Below are positions 30,678 to 38,942 of a stretch of 39,993 bases of DNA, in pieces. Position 1 is the first letter of the stretch; each line of letters opens with the position of its first letter. The notes beneath the pieces are model-generated. The model did no database searches, had not been told where the DNA came from, and worked only from the letters and a program-made list of their open reading frames with translations. Source of the stretch: Minisyncoccota bacterium (GTDB lineage: Bacteria; Patescibacteriota; Minisyncoccia; Phycocordibacterales; UBA9973); contig JALOQM010000005.1 in NCBI GenBank assembly GCA_025453495.1, forward strand, positions 1 through 39,993, written 5' to 3'. The position numbers and the translations under genes were made by a program.

Positions 30678-31916
30678 ATGCAAAGTCAATATCTTACAAA
30701 AAAGAAACTGCCTGATACACCCGGTGTGTATTATTTTCTGGATGACAAGAAAAAACCGATCTATATTGGCAAGGCAACATCCCTGCGCGACCGCGTGAAG
30801 AGTTATTTTGCAAAAGATCTGATCGTTACTCGCGGGCCACATATTCTCGATATGACGGTAAAGGCGTGCGATATCAAGTGGCAGGAGACGGACAGTGTGC
30901 TTGAAGCACTGATCCTTGAGGCGAACCTCATCAAGAAGTACAAGCCGTACTACAACACCAAGGAAAAGGACGACAAAAGCTTCAATTATGTCTGTCTGAC
31001 AAAAGACGAGCTGCCTAAGCTCACAACGCGTCGCGGCAAAGAGCTTGATTTTGAAAACCTTACCGACACGACGGGGACCAAGTTTTCTGTCTGTTATGGC
31101 CCATACACTTCGGGTGGTGCGCTCCGCGAAGCGCTCAATATCATTCGTAAGATATTTCGGTATCTCGATGAGAAATCGCGCGTAAAGGGTCGTTATGAAT
31201 TTTATCGCCAGCTCGGGCTTGTGCCGGATATATCACATGAGGAGGGTGTGATCGAGTATAAGAAGATGATTCGTCATCTCAGACTGTTCTTCGACGGTAA
31301 AAAGCGTGATCTTATCAAAACGCTCGAGAAGGAGATGAAAGCGTACGCGAAGAAGCAGGAGTTTGAGCGTGCCGATGCCACCAAGCGCATGATCTTCGCG
31401 CTCACGCATATTCGTGACGTATCGCTTATCAAGGAAGAGAATCTTGTCGAGAAGTCCGGTGAGCGTGTATTTCGTATCGAAGCGTACGATGTCGCGCATA
31501 CAAGCGGCAAGAATATGGTGGGCGTCATGACAGTAGTTGTTGATGGAGAAGTTGAGAAAAAAGAATACCGAAAATTTAATATCAAAGGTTTCGATGCGTC
31601 AAATGATACCGGTGCGCTTGGTCAGATGATTGAGCGGCGTCTTGGGCATCCAGAGTGGCCGATGCCGGCGCTTATAGTTGTAGATGGTGCGAAACCACAG
31701 ATCAATATTACAGAAAGTACTCTTGGTCGGTATGGTGTCAGAATTCCTATTGTTTCCGTGGTGAAAGACGAGTTGCATCGTCCACGCGGCATACTCGGTG
31801 ACGAGAAAATGGCTCAGAAATATGAAAAGCAGATTTTACTCGCCAATAGTGAAGCACATCGCTTTGCAATCGGTTTCCATAGAGAAAAAAGAAGAAAAGG
31901 GCTGTTTGGGAAATAA
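30678..31916 (+). CDS. uvrC: Excinuclease ABC subunit C, short form
   Basis: GIY-YIG domain (TPGVYYFLDDKKKPIYIGKATSLRDRVKSYF), UVR-like segment, RNase H-like domain (IEAYDVAHTSGKNMVGVMTVV, LIVVDGAKPQ, AHRFAIGFHREKR); ends without a helix-hairpin-helix tail. Confidence 0.95.
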   Translation: MQSQYLTKKKLPDTPGVYYFLDDKKKPIYIGKATSLRDRVKSYFAKDLIVTRGPHILDMTVKACDIKWQETDSVLEALILEANLIKKYKPYYNTKEKDDKSFNYVCLTKDELPKLTTRRGKELDFENLTDTTGTKFSVCYGPYTSGGALREALNIIRKIFRYLDEKSRVKGRYEFYRQLGLVPDISHEEGVIEYKKMIRHLRLFFDGKKRDLIKTLEKEMKAYAKKQEFERADATKRMIFALTHIRDVSLIKEENLVEKSGERVFRIEAYDVAHTSGKNMVGVMTVVVDGEVEKKEYRKFNIKGFDASNDTGALGQMIERRLGHPEWPMPALIVVDGAKPQINITESTLGRYGVRIPIVSVVKDELHRPRGILGDEKMAQKYEKQILLANSEAHRFAIGFHREKRRKGLFGK

Positions 31917-32097
31917 TCTAATTTTCAATTATTTGAATAAGTACATTAGTATTGTTTGTCTGCAAAATACACTACTTCTATGGAAGAATACAGTTTGCAT
32001 TCTGTTTGAAAATAGGTAGAATAAGAAAGCTTAATGAATATAGACCTGTAGCTTTTTTGGTAAATGAGAGCATATAGGTAAAATATAAATAGAATAT

Positions 32098-32170
32098 GGG
32101 CCTGTAGCTCAGTTGGTAGAGCAGTGCTTTTGCAAAGCAAAGGTCAGGAGTTCGAATCTCCTCAGGTCCA
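32098..32170 (+). tRNA. tRNA-Ala (anticodon TGC), CCA not encoded
   Basis: GGGCCTGTAGCTCAGTTGGTAGAGCAGTGCTTTTGCAAAGCAAAGGTCAGGAGTTCGAATCTCCTCAGGTCCA; anticodon loop TTTGCAA and G3:U70 in the acceptor stem. Confidence 0.96.
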
Positions 32171-32176
32171 CATTAG

Positions 32177-32208
32177 AAGACTTCGCTTCCAAAGTGAGGT
32201 CTTTTACT
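32177..32208 (+). terminator. Terminator after tRNA-Ala
   Basis: AAGACTTCGCTT CCA AAGTGAGGTCTT TTACTTT, 12-bp stem with G-T pairs. Confidence 0.6.
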
Positions 32209-32328
32209 TTGAAAAAGCTACACATTTCGGTGGTTCCAAAAAAATTATTTTGATAGACCAATCCTGATGGAAATTGGAACCATTGCAAGAACTAAAGTGT
32301 GAGCTTTTTGAGATGATTAATGCTCTGT

Positions 32329-32711
32329 AAAAAAAGAACCCCTGCCGAATTACAGGCAGGGGTGAAAATGCGTAAGCCCATCAGTGGACGTTTAACCACG
32401 TCGGATGTCACGTCAATTTGACACTGACTTTCTCTTAGAAACCATTGGCGCACGGTCCCAGTTTCTACTGGCTCACTTAATTGAAAGTGGTTCTTGTTCT
32501 TTCTTCCTTCCTCACACATTTGTGGCAGTTTCTTTGATAATCAGATTTCTCTTTTACAAAGAATAGGAATTAACCTATCTTGTGAACTTAATCACTGCCT
32601 CACGGCACAGGTGAACTTCTTTGGGCGGTGTGTACAAGGACGATTTTTGCGCCTGTTAAGACTTGCTTTCGCTGTTGTCCCCCAAAGCACTTTCTAGTAA
32701 GGTGCAATTTC
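32329..32711 (-). ncRNA. Candidate novel ~380-nt structured RNA
   Basis: Minus strand: promoter TTGATT-N17-TAGTGT, at least eight by-eye helices including GCC-GTGA-GGC and CCAGT-AGAA-ACTGG, ending in terminator CCCCTGCCtgtaattcGGCAGGGGTTCTTTTTTT; no convincing ORF. Confidence 0.7.
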
Positions 32712-32717
32712 ATTTTT

Positions 32718-32746
32718 ACACTAACAAAAAATCTCTCCGAAATCAA
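32718..32746 (-). promoter_or_regulatory. Putative promoter of the structured RNA
   Basis: TTGATT (32741-32746) - 17 nt - TAGTGT (32718-32723), read on the minus strand. Confidence 0.5.
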
Positions 32747-32830
32747 TAGGAATAACAGAGAAAACTAGCCCTTCTATAATGTCGGAAAACTCCTAGATAT
32801 AGTGGTGCGTAGTGTAGGCTAAATAAAAAA

Positions 32831-32860
32831 CCCACCAAATAGTTTATCTATTTTGGCGGG
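32831..32860 (-). terminator. Terminator of the minus-strand two-gene unit 33450-32894
   Basis: CCCGCCAAAATAG ataaa CTATTTGGTGGG followed by TTTTTT on the minus strand. Confidence 0.8.
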
Positions 32861-32893
32861 GCTTGGCTTTGTGTGGTCGAACTATTCAGTACT

Positions 32894-33097
32894 CTATGGT
32901 TGTGCGTAATAGGATTCATTGATTGCTACATAATCCCAAATCATTTGTTGCCATACCTGTTCTATCGAATAGATAGTTATTGTTTCTGACTCATTTTGTT
33001 CAAGTATGTTTCCTAATGTTGGACCATCCGTATCATCATATTTGAACCATTTATTGTTTTTGGCAATAACAATATGGGTAGGTGTCTTGAACATCAT
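32894..33097 (-). CDS. Hypothetical protein (67 aa), coupled by ATGA to the upstream gene
   Basis: MMFKTPTHIVIAKNNKWFKYDDTDGPTLGNILEQNESETITIYSIEQVWQQMIWDYVAINESYYAQP*; start overlaps the stop of the 33450 gene; terminator follows. Confidence 0.6.
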   Translation of the reverse strand: MMFKTPTHIVIAKNNKWFKYDDTDGPTLGNILEQNESETITIYSIEQVWQQMIWDYVAINESYYAQP

Positions 33098-33450
33098 GTT
33101 GTGTTCACGAGGTCTGAGTCGCAAGTGAATTGTGCAAATGATAGCAAGTAGGGTATCTTCTCTTTTGAATTGACCCATGGTATTTCAATCAATCCTATAA
33201 CAGCACTCCAAGTGAAAACCTTACAGCGGTCTTCTCGTTTGGTGCATCCTCTAATTTTGCCTTGATATTCTTTGTAGCCTCCTTCTTCCATTTCAGGGCT
33301 ATGTTTTGATACGATAACCTCTCTTTTTTCTGGAAGCTTGGGGTAAGTAACACTTCTGTTCTCAATGTCAATTTTGACATCTCCAAAAATGTTCATTTTT
33401 AAAAACAAGGTTTTGAGTACTGTTTTTCCGCCTCTTGCAATAGTATTCAT
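33094..33450 (-). CDS. Hypothetical protein
   Basis: 118-aa ORF MNTIARGGKTVLKTLFLKMNIFGDVKIDIENRSVTYPKLPEKREV...; ATGA coupling to the next gene. Confidence 0.6.
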   Translation of the reverse strand: MNTIARGGKTVLKTLFLKMNIFGDVKIDIENRSVTYPKLPEKREVIVSKHSPEMEEGGYKEYQGKIRGCTKREDRCKVFTWSAVIGLIEIPWVNSKEKIPYLLSFAQFTCDSDLVNTT

Positions 33451-33495
33451 TTTTAAAAGATTTTTACCGCAACGTAGCGATGCCAGGATTATTCC

Positions 33496-33654
33496 TTATT
33501 GCATCGTCATACGACGGAGCAATGCGTGCGCACGCATGCAATGTGAGAGCATTGTGGCACTGACATGATCGATCGCTTTTTCCCAGAAAATCTCTTTGAG
33601 TATTTCTTCATCTCTTGGAAATACTATTTTCTGGGTCTTCTTTTGTTTTTTCAT
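33496..33654 (-). CDS. Small protein (52 aa) overlapping the 3' end of the histidine kinase gene
   Basis: MKKQKKTQKIVFPRDEEILKEIFWEKAIDHVSATMLSHCMRAHALLRRMTMQ*; starts 47 nt before the kinase stop in another frame. Confidence 0.5.
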   Translation of the reverse strand: MKKQKKTQKIVFPRDEEILKEIFWEKAIDHVSATMLSHCMRAHALLRRMTMQ

Positions 33655-35080
33655 GAGATATAGGTAGTACTACAGTAAATGTGGTACTACGACCAGGCTC
33701 AGTTGAGACAGTTATTGTACCGAGGAAATCTTTTTTGATAATTTCTTTGGTCGTTGAAAGTCCAAGTCCAAGGCCATGTATCTGAGTTTTTGTCGTAAAG
33801 AATGGGGTAAATATCTTATCTTTGATGCGGGAATCAATCCCACCTCCAGTATCTGAAATAGCAAACGTGACAAATCTATCATTCTTGGTAAGTGAGATAG
33901 TGATCTGTTTTTCACCTTCTGTTTTTTCCTCGATTGCATCAATGGCATTTGCGATAAGATTTATGGCTATTTGGTGAAACTTAAGTGGATTGCCATATAC
34001 ATAGATAGTTTCTTCTATGCTTGTATTGAGTGTGATACCTGTGCGCAGTATGCGGTGTTCGAGCATTGCAATCGCTTCATCAAGTTCCTGTTTGACAGGG
34101 AAAGAGGTAAAGATTTCTGGTGTACCCATTTGCTTTCTAATGGATCCAAGAAGTGCTCCCATGCGGCGACTGGCATTGACTGCACGTACGATGTACTGCT
34201 TGGACTGTGCTCCACCATCTAGAGATTTCTCAAAGCTATTGATATTTGCGATAAGCGCGTTGAGTGGATTCATGAGGTCATGAAATATTCCTGATGAAAT
34301 TTTCCCGAATTCAGCGAATCGGTACAATTGCGTAAGCTTCTCATGTTCTGCTGCGCGGAGTGCTTTTGTCCGTTCCTCAACCTTTAGCTCAAGAGAACCT
34401 CTTTCTATTTTGAGTGCGTGTTCACTCTTTCGAGCTCGCACCAAAGACCTTTCGACTTCGCGATTAGAAAGCCAAGAAACAGTCATGATGAGAAAGAGGA
34501 GAATCGAAAACTCAATAGGATCTTCAAGTCCGATTGGTTGGTATTTCCAGGAAAGCATAACGGGAGTGAATCCATGCACTTGCGCCCATCCAATACCGAC
34601 AAGTGTTAGTGCGATAATAGTAGTGAAGAAAAATCCGAATCCAGTACCCACAAGTACGCTTGCGATAATGATTGTAAGTACATACGTAAAACCAGCGAGT
34701 GGTAATTCAACTCCCCATCGGATAGCAGAGTACGTTGCTGAGGTGTAATAGAGTGCAAGTAATATTGCTGTTGCAATTTTAAAATAACCAACTCGTGAAA
34801 GCACAAGTAACAAAATAAACAACACGAGAATACTACTGTACCCTAGAAATGATATGCCTTGATAGGCATTACCGTGTTGAAATGATAGGAATAAGATAAA
34901 AAGATCGAGTATTCCGACAAGTACGACTGATCCGAAGAGAATGATATTGAGTATGAATTCTTGGCGCCTACTATCTTCATCAGATGCTTTCGGTCTAATA
35001 CATCGGCTGTATATAAAATGAATACCACTCAGAACAAGGGTACTCAGTTTTTGAAATAGGGTTCTAGAATCAGTATTCAT
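33608..35080 (-). CDS. Membrane sensor histidine kinase
   Basis: Multiple N-terminal TM segments; H-box FGKISSGIFHDLMNPLNAL; N/G boxes (QIAINLIANAIDAIEEK, ISDTGGGIDSRIKDKIFTPFFTTK, GLGLGLSTTKEIIKK). Confidence 0.95.
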   Translation of the reverse strand: MNTDSRTLFQKLSTLVLSGIHFIYSRCIRPKASDEDSRRQEFILNIILFGSVVLVGILDLFILFLSFQHGNAYQGISFLGYSSILVLFILLLVLSRVGYFKIATAILLALYYTSATYSAIRWGVELPLAGFTYVLTIIIASVLVGTGFGFFFTTIIALTLVGIGWAQVHGFTPVMLSWKYQPIGLEDPIEFSILLFLIMTVSWLSNREVERSLVRARKSEHALKIERGSLELKVEERTKALRAAEHEKLTQLYRFAEFGKISSGIFHDLMNPLNALIANINSFEKSLDGGAQSKQYIVRAVNASRRMGALLGSIRKQMGTPEIFTSFPVKQELDEAIAMLEHRILRTGITLNTSIEETIYVYGNPLKFHQIAINLIANAIDAIEEKTEGEKQITISLTKNDRFVTFAISDTGGGIDSRIKDKIFTPFFTTKTQIHGLGLGLSTTKEIIKKDFLGTITVSTEPGRSTTFTVVLPISHEKTKEDPENSISKR

Positions 35081-35294
35081 TTTATTTTATTGGCTTATGG
35101 CCACGGTGTGCACTCGTCCTGCGAGAATAACACTATCTTTGTGGTCGTTTTACTTCGCGCATCCGCGTTTGCAACTAGCTGCTGTGCGATAGTGCTCATG
35201 TGTATATCTATACTTTGTTATAGCCGTTGACTTGTCGGCTATATTAATCGCAGAAAAAAATAAGTAAAGTAAAGATAAACTTTTTATCAAATTG

Positions 35295-35981
35295 TTAGCG
35301 TTTTAGGTCAATTTTGTATCCACGACCTGGGACGCTATGGATGAGTTTGCGTTTCGTGTTTCGGTCTATTTTTTTGCGGAGATTCAAGATATGCGTTTCG
35401 ATGGTATTTGAAAATGGGTCGGCATTGATGTCCCAGACGTGCTCGGCAATCGCACTTCTTGAGACGACGCGTCCTGAGTTTCGCGCCAGGAATTCAAGCA
35501 GAGCGAACTCTTTTCTGGTGAGGTAGATGGACTCTTTGCCGCGGATCACTTCTTGGCGATCCGAGTCGATGATCAGATTGTCTATGCTCATGCGGGCACT
35601 TTCTCTGATTCTTGGCCGACGAAGTATGGCTTGTATGCGCGCGAGTACTTCCTCAAAGAAGAACGGTTTAGTTATGTAATCGTCAGCGCCATGTGACAAT
35701 CCTTCGATCTTGTACGGAACATCTCCAGTAATGGAAAGCATAACGATTGGTACATGTTTGCGACTCTCGTGCTCTTGCACTCTGATATCTTGGCAAACAA
35801 CGAAACCATTTTTCTTCGGAAGTCCGTAATCAAGTATAACTAGATCATAATCATTGGTTCGTGCTAGATAACTGCCATGTTCTCCGTTTTCTGTTCCATC
35901 AACAGAAAACCCTTTTTCTCTCAAGCCTTTGGTGAGTGATTCAAGAGTGTCTGTGTCGTCTTCGATAATCAAAATTCGCAT
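35295..35981 (-). CDS. OmpR/PhoB-family response regulator
   Basis: Receiver MRILIIEDDTDTLESL...DLVILDYGLPKKNGF...TKPFFFEEV; winged helix YLTRKEFALLEFLARNSGRVVSRSAIAEHVW...RGYKIDLK. Confidence 0.97.
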   Translation of the reverse strand: MRILIIEDDTDTLESLTKGLREKGFSVDGTENGEHGSYLARTNDYDLVILDYGLPKKNGFVVCQDIRVQEHESRKHVPIVMLSITGDVPYKIEGLSHGADDYITKPFFFEEVLARIQAILRRPRIRESARMSIDNLIIDSDRQEVIRGKESIYLTRKEFALLEFLARNSGRVVSRSAIAEHVWDINADPFSNTIETHILNLRKKIDRNTKRKLIHSVPGRGYKIDLKR

Positions 35982-35995
35982 AAATGATGTATATC

Positions 35996-36092
35996 ACTGT
36001 ATTGTAATAATTACTTTTGATTTCCTAATTATTTAGAGTATTTTTCTACAACATTATACTAAATTAGAAAAGTATGGACTGTATTGTAATAA
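35996..36092. promoter_or_regulatory. 15-nt direct repeat pair upstream of the response-regulator gene
   Basis: ACTGTATTGTAATAA at 35996-36010 and 36078-36092, identical. Confidence 0.5.
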
Positions 36093-36274
36093 AGAAGAGA
36101 GAACTGTAAATAAAAAAAAGATAAAGAAAAAATAAATCCACACTTTTCTTTTTGCTTTGTTAACTTTTCATAATGAAATACTTTTCTCATGATAACTATG
36201 TATACACTGCGAGACAATGATCTTTTTCTTAATACTTCAAATGAAGGAAAAAACGTGTTCTAAAGATTCAGGAC

Positions 36275-36808
36275 TTGCCGAAAGAGTCAAAGCCTCGTGA
36301 ACGCACACTTGCTGGAGCAACAAATCCTACTCAGTTTGTAAAAGAACTTGATATCCTAGTCGGCAAAGCACTACAGTTTGTGGCATGCACAGAACTTGGT
36401 CGAAGATTCTTCAAAACACGTCAGGGTGGACTACTGGTTGTGCGCACAGCAAAAGATGCATATCGGTATTTCAAAGATGTGGAATCGCTCCCGAAAGAGC
36501 ATTTGTGTGGCATCTGTATTGATAGACACTATAGGGTTGTTCATGATGAGGTGATCTCGATTAGTACAATCAATACTAATATCATTCACCCGAGAGAGGT
36601 GTTTAAGCCTGCTATGGAGTATGGGGCTGCTGCTGTGGTGCTTGCGCATAACCACCCATCGGGTATTACCAAACCAAGTCAGGCAGATATAGATGGTACG
36701 CGTCAACTTGTCGAGGTCGGTAAAATGCTTGGCATAAATTTGATCAATCACATCATTATCGACAAGGATTCTTTTGTAGGTTTTAATATTGATTATTCAT
36801 CAGAATAA
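36275..36808 (+). CDS. radC: RadC-like JAB/MPN domain protein
   Basis: LCGICIDRHYRVVHDEVISISTINTNIIHPREVFKPAMEYGAAAVVLAHNHPSGITKPSQADIDGTRQL; TTG start; N-terminal region short. Confidence 0.9.
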   Translation: MPKESKPRERTLAGATNPTQFVKELDILVGKALQFVACTELGRRFFKTRQGGLLVVRTAKDAYRYFKDVESLPKEHLCGICIDRHYRVVHDEVISISTINTNIIHPREVFKPAMEYGAAAVVLAHNHPSGITKPSQADIDGTRQLVEVGKMLGINLINHIIIDKDSFVGFNIDYSSE

Positions 36809-36905
36809 AAACATGCGTTTACTATACTATATTCCTTCATGTGGATATATCACTACCGTGGCTTGTATTACAGTGCCTTACTTTTAAAATAGCGGCAGTG
36901 TGTAC

Positions 36906-36911
36906 TATACT
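36906..36911 (+). promoter_or_regulatory. -10 element TATACT just upstream of the VirD4-like gene
   Basis: TATACT ends 9 nt before the ATG at 36920, implying a leaderless transcript. Confidence 0.45.
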
Positions 36912-36919
36912 GATAGTAA

Positions 36920-38881
36920 ATGAATTCTGAAGATACAGTAACTTATTTTGGCGCGGCCGATTATCGTGGCAAAAAAACTAAATTTGGCATCAAAGCCAAG
37001 GATCGAGCTCGCCATGTGTATGTCATCGGTAAGACTGGTATGGGTAAGTCGACCCTACTTGAAAACATGGCCGTACAAGATATTTTGAGCGGGGAAGGCA
37101 TGGCATTTATTGATCCACACGGTGGCACGGCCGATAAACTACTCGAATATATCCCTGAAGAGCGCATCAAAGACGTTGTCTATTTCGCGCCATTTGATCT
37201 TGAGAATCCAGTCTCATTTAATGTGCTTGAAGATATCGGCTTTGACAAGCGTCATCTCGTTGCAAGTGGTCTCATGAGTACTTTTAAGAAAATCTGGGTT
37301 GATGCCTGGAGTGCTCGCATGGAGTACATATTGAACAACACACTTCTCGCATTACTTGAATATCCAAACTCGACGCTGCTTGGTGTCAACCGCATGCTTG
37401 CAGAAAAAGACTTCAGAAATGCTGTTGTTGCAAATGTGAAAGATCCTTCAGTGAAGTCATTTTGGACCGAAGAATTCGCAAAGTTCTCCGCAAGTTATAT
37501 GCAAGAAGCAGGCGCTGCGATTCAAAATAAGATTGGACAATTCACTGCCAATCCAATTATTAGAAATATCATCGGCCAACCCAAGTCGAGTTTTGATATT
37601 CGTAAACTCATGGATGAGAAGAAAATTCTCATCATGAACCTCTCTAAAGGACAGATTGGTGAACAGAATGCATCACTTTTGGGCGGTATGCTTATCACGA
37701 AGATTTATCTTGCTGCCATGTCACGCGCTGACATGAGCGGATTTGAACTTAAAAAACTTCCGAATTTTTACTTTTACGTCGACGAATTTCAGTCGTTTGC
37801 AAATGCGACCTTTGCAGACATTTTGTCAGAAGCGAGAAAATATAAACTCAATCTGACGATCGCGCATCAATATATCGAGCAAATGGAGGAAGAAGTGCGC
37901 GATGCGGTGTTTGGGAACGTCGGTACCACTATTGCTTTTCGCGTTGGTCCTTTTGACGCTGAAGTGCTTGAGAAAATTTTTGCGCCGACCTTTTCACGTG
38001 AAGACCTCGTGAATATCAGTAAGTACCAGATCTATTTGACGCTTATGGTGGACGGGATTGGCTCACGACCTTTCTCAGCAGCGACGCTTGATGCTATACC
38101 TCTTCGTGAAGATTCCAACAAAGAACGAGTAATCCGAAGCTCACAAGAATTATTTGGTCGGCCAAGGAAGATAGTTGAAGAAGAAATCAATGCATGGTTT
38201 GCGCCAATCACACCGCCACAGCGCCCTCGTCCGCAAGGAGAAGGAGAAGGAAACACTGGGCGTCCGCGCTCATTTATCGAAGAAAGGGCACCACGTTCTG
38301 CTGATCGATTTGAAAAGCCACGACCTGAATATAATCGTGATGGACCATCTCGCCCGCGTCCTGCTGGAGATGGAGAAGTACATACTCGTCAGCCACGCCC
38401 TCATTCATTTACCGAAGATAGACCACAGAGACTACAACACCAGAAGGCGGAAGAAAAGAAGCCGTTTGCAAGTCTCAAAGACATGCTTGCTATGCTTGAG
38501 AGTGGTGAAGTGAAAGAAGTCAAAGAAGTACCTTCTATTCCTCCGCAAACACATCCACCAAGATCTCCTGTGCCGACACGATCTGAGAATAGTCGTCCTA
38601 TGAGACACCCACAACATGAGCGATCAGCCACACGAGCACCAGTGCAGTCAACTCCTCGTACAATTCCACTTTCGTCATTGAAACAACCACCAGTACAATC
38701 ACAAAATCTCTCTGCACTCAGAGACGTACTTGCATCAGTGACAAAGGCAACCGAAGCTCCTGTTTCAACACCCGCGCCTCTTCCAAAACAACAAGAAGTA
38801 CCTAGATCTGCTACCGTTCCTTCGATACAACAGCAAAGAAAAGAAGTCTCGGAAGATGTCCTTCGAAAGATTTTGGAGTAG
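36920..38881 (+). CDS. VirD4/TraD/HerA-like coupling ATPase with disordered Pro/Arg-rich tail
   Basis: Walker A VIGKTGMGKSTLLENM, AFIDPHGGTADKLL, FYFYVDEFQSFANATFADILSEARKYKLNLTIAHQYIEQM; residues ~420-640 low complexity, then a short C-terminal helix. Confidence 0.9.
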   Translation: MNSEDTVTYFGAADYRGKKTKFGIKAKDRARHVYVIGKTGMGKSTLLENMAVQDILSGEGMAFIDPHGGTADKLLEYIPEERIKDVVYFAPFDLENPVSFNVLEDIGFDKRHLVASGLMSTFKKIWVDAWSARMEYILNNTLLALLEYPNSTLLGVNRMLAEKDFRNAVVANVKDPSVKSFWTEEFAKFSASYMQEAGAAIQNKIGQFTANPIIRNIIGQPKSSFDIRKLMDEKKILIMNLSKGQIGEQNASLLGGMLITKIYLAAMSRADMSGFELKKLPNFYFYVDEFQSFANATFADILSEARKYKLNLTIAHQYIEQMEEEVRDAVFGNVGTTIAFRVGPFDAEVLEKIFAPTFSREDLVNISKYQIYLTLMVDGIGSRPFSAATLDAIPLREDSNKERVIRSSQELFGRPRKIVEEEINAWFAPITPPQRPRPQGEGEGNTGRPRSFIEERAPRSADRFEKPRPEYNRDGPSRPRPAGDGEVHTRQPRPHSFTEDRPQRLQHQKAEEKKPFASLKDMLAMLESGEVKEVKEVPSIPPQTHPPRSPVPTRSENSRPMRHPQHERSATRAPVQSTPRTIPLSSLKQPPVQSQNLSALRDVLASVTKATEAPVSTPAPLPKQQEVPRSATVPSIQQQRKEVSEDVLRKILE

Positions 38882-38942
38882 TGATCTTTTGGTTAGCTAT
38901 ATTTTAAATTTCTTTTATTCTTAATCTGTTACATTTCGGCAT

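Noticed and set aside
32565-32640. A genuine 16S rRNA gene or 3' fragment
   Set aside because: Only the h44-base strands match; the rest of the 16S 3' domain, h45 and the anti-SD CCTCC tail are absent.
32494-32697. ORF 32494-32697 plus and 32292-32519 minus
   Set aside because: Fall within the candidate structured RNA; sequence dominated by RNA helices, terminator included in the second.
32329-32711. RNase P RNA, tmRNA or SRP RNA
   Set aside because: No GGAAAGUCC/ACAGAA pair, no GGUUUCGAC or tRNA-like ends, and no CAGGUCCGGAAGGAAGCAG core on either strand.
36241-36300. Frameshifted N-terminus of the RadC-like gene starting at ATG 36241
   Set aside because: That frame stops at 36298-36300 and does not look like RadC; a TTG start at 36275 (or a nearby start in frame) is simpler, though a truncated N-terminus remains possible.
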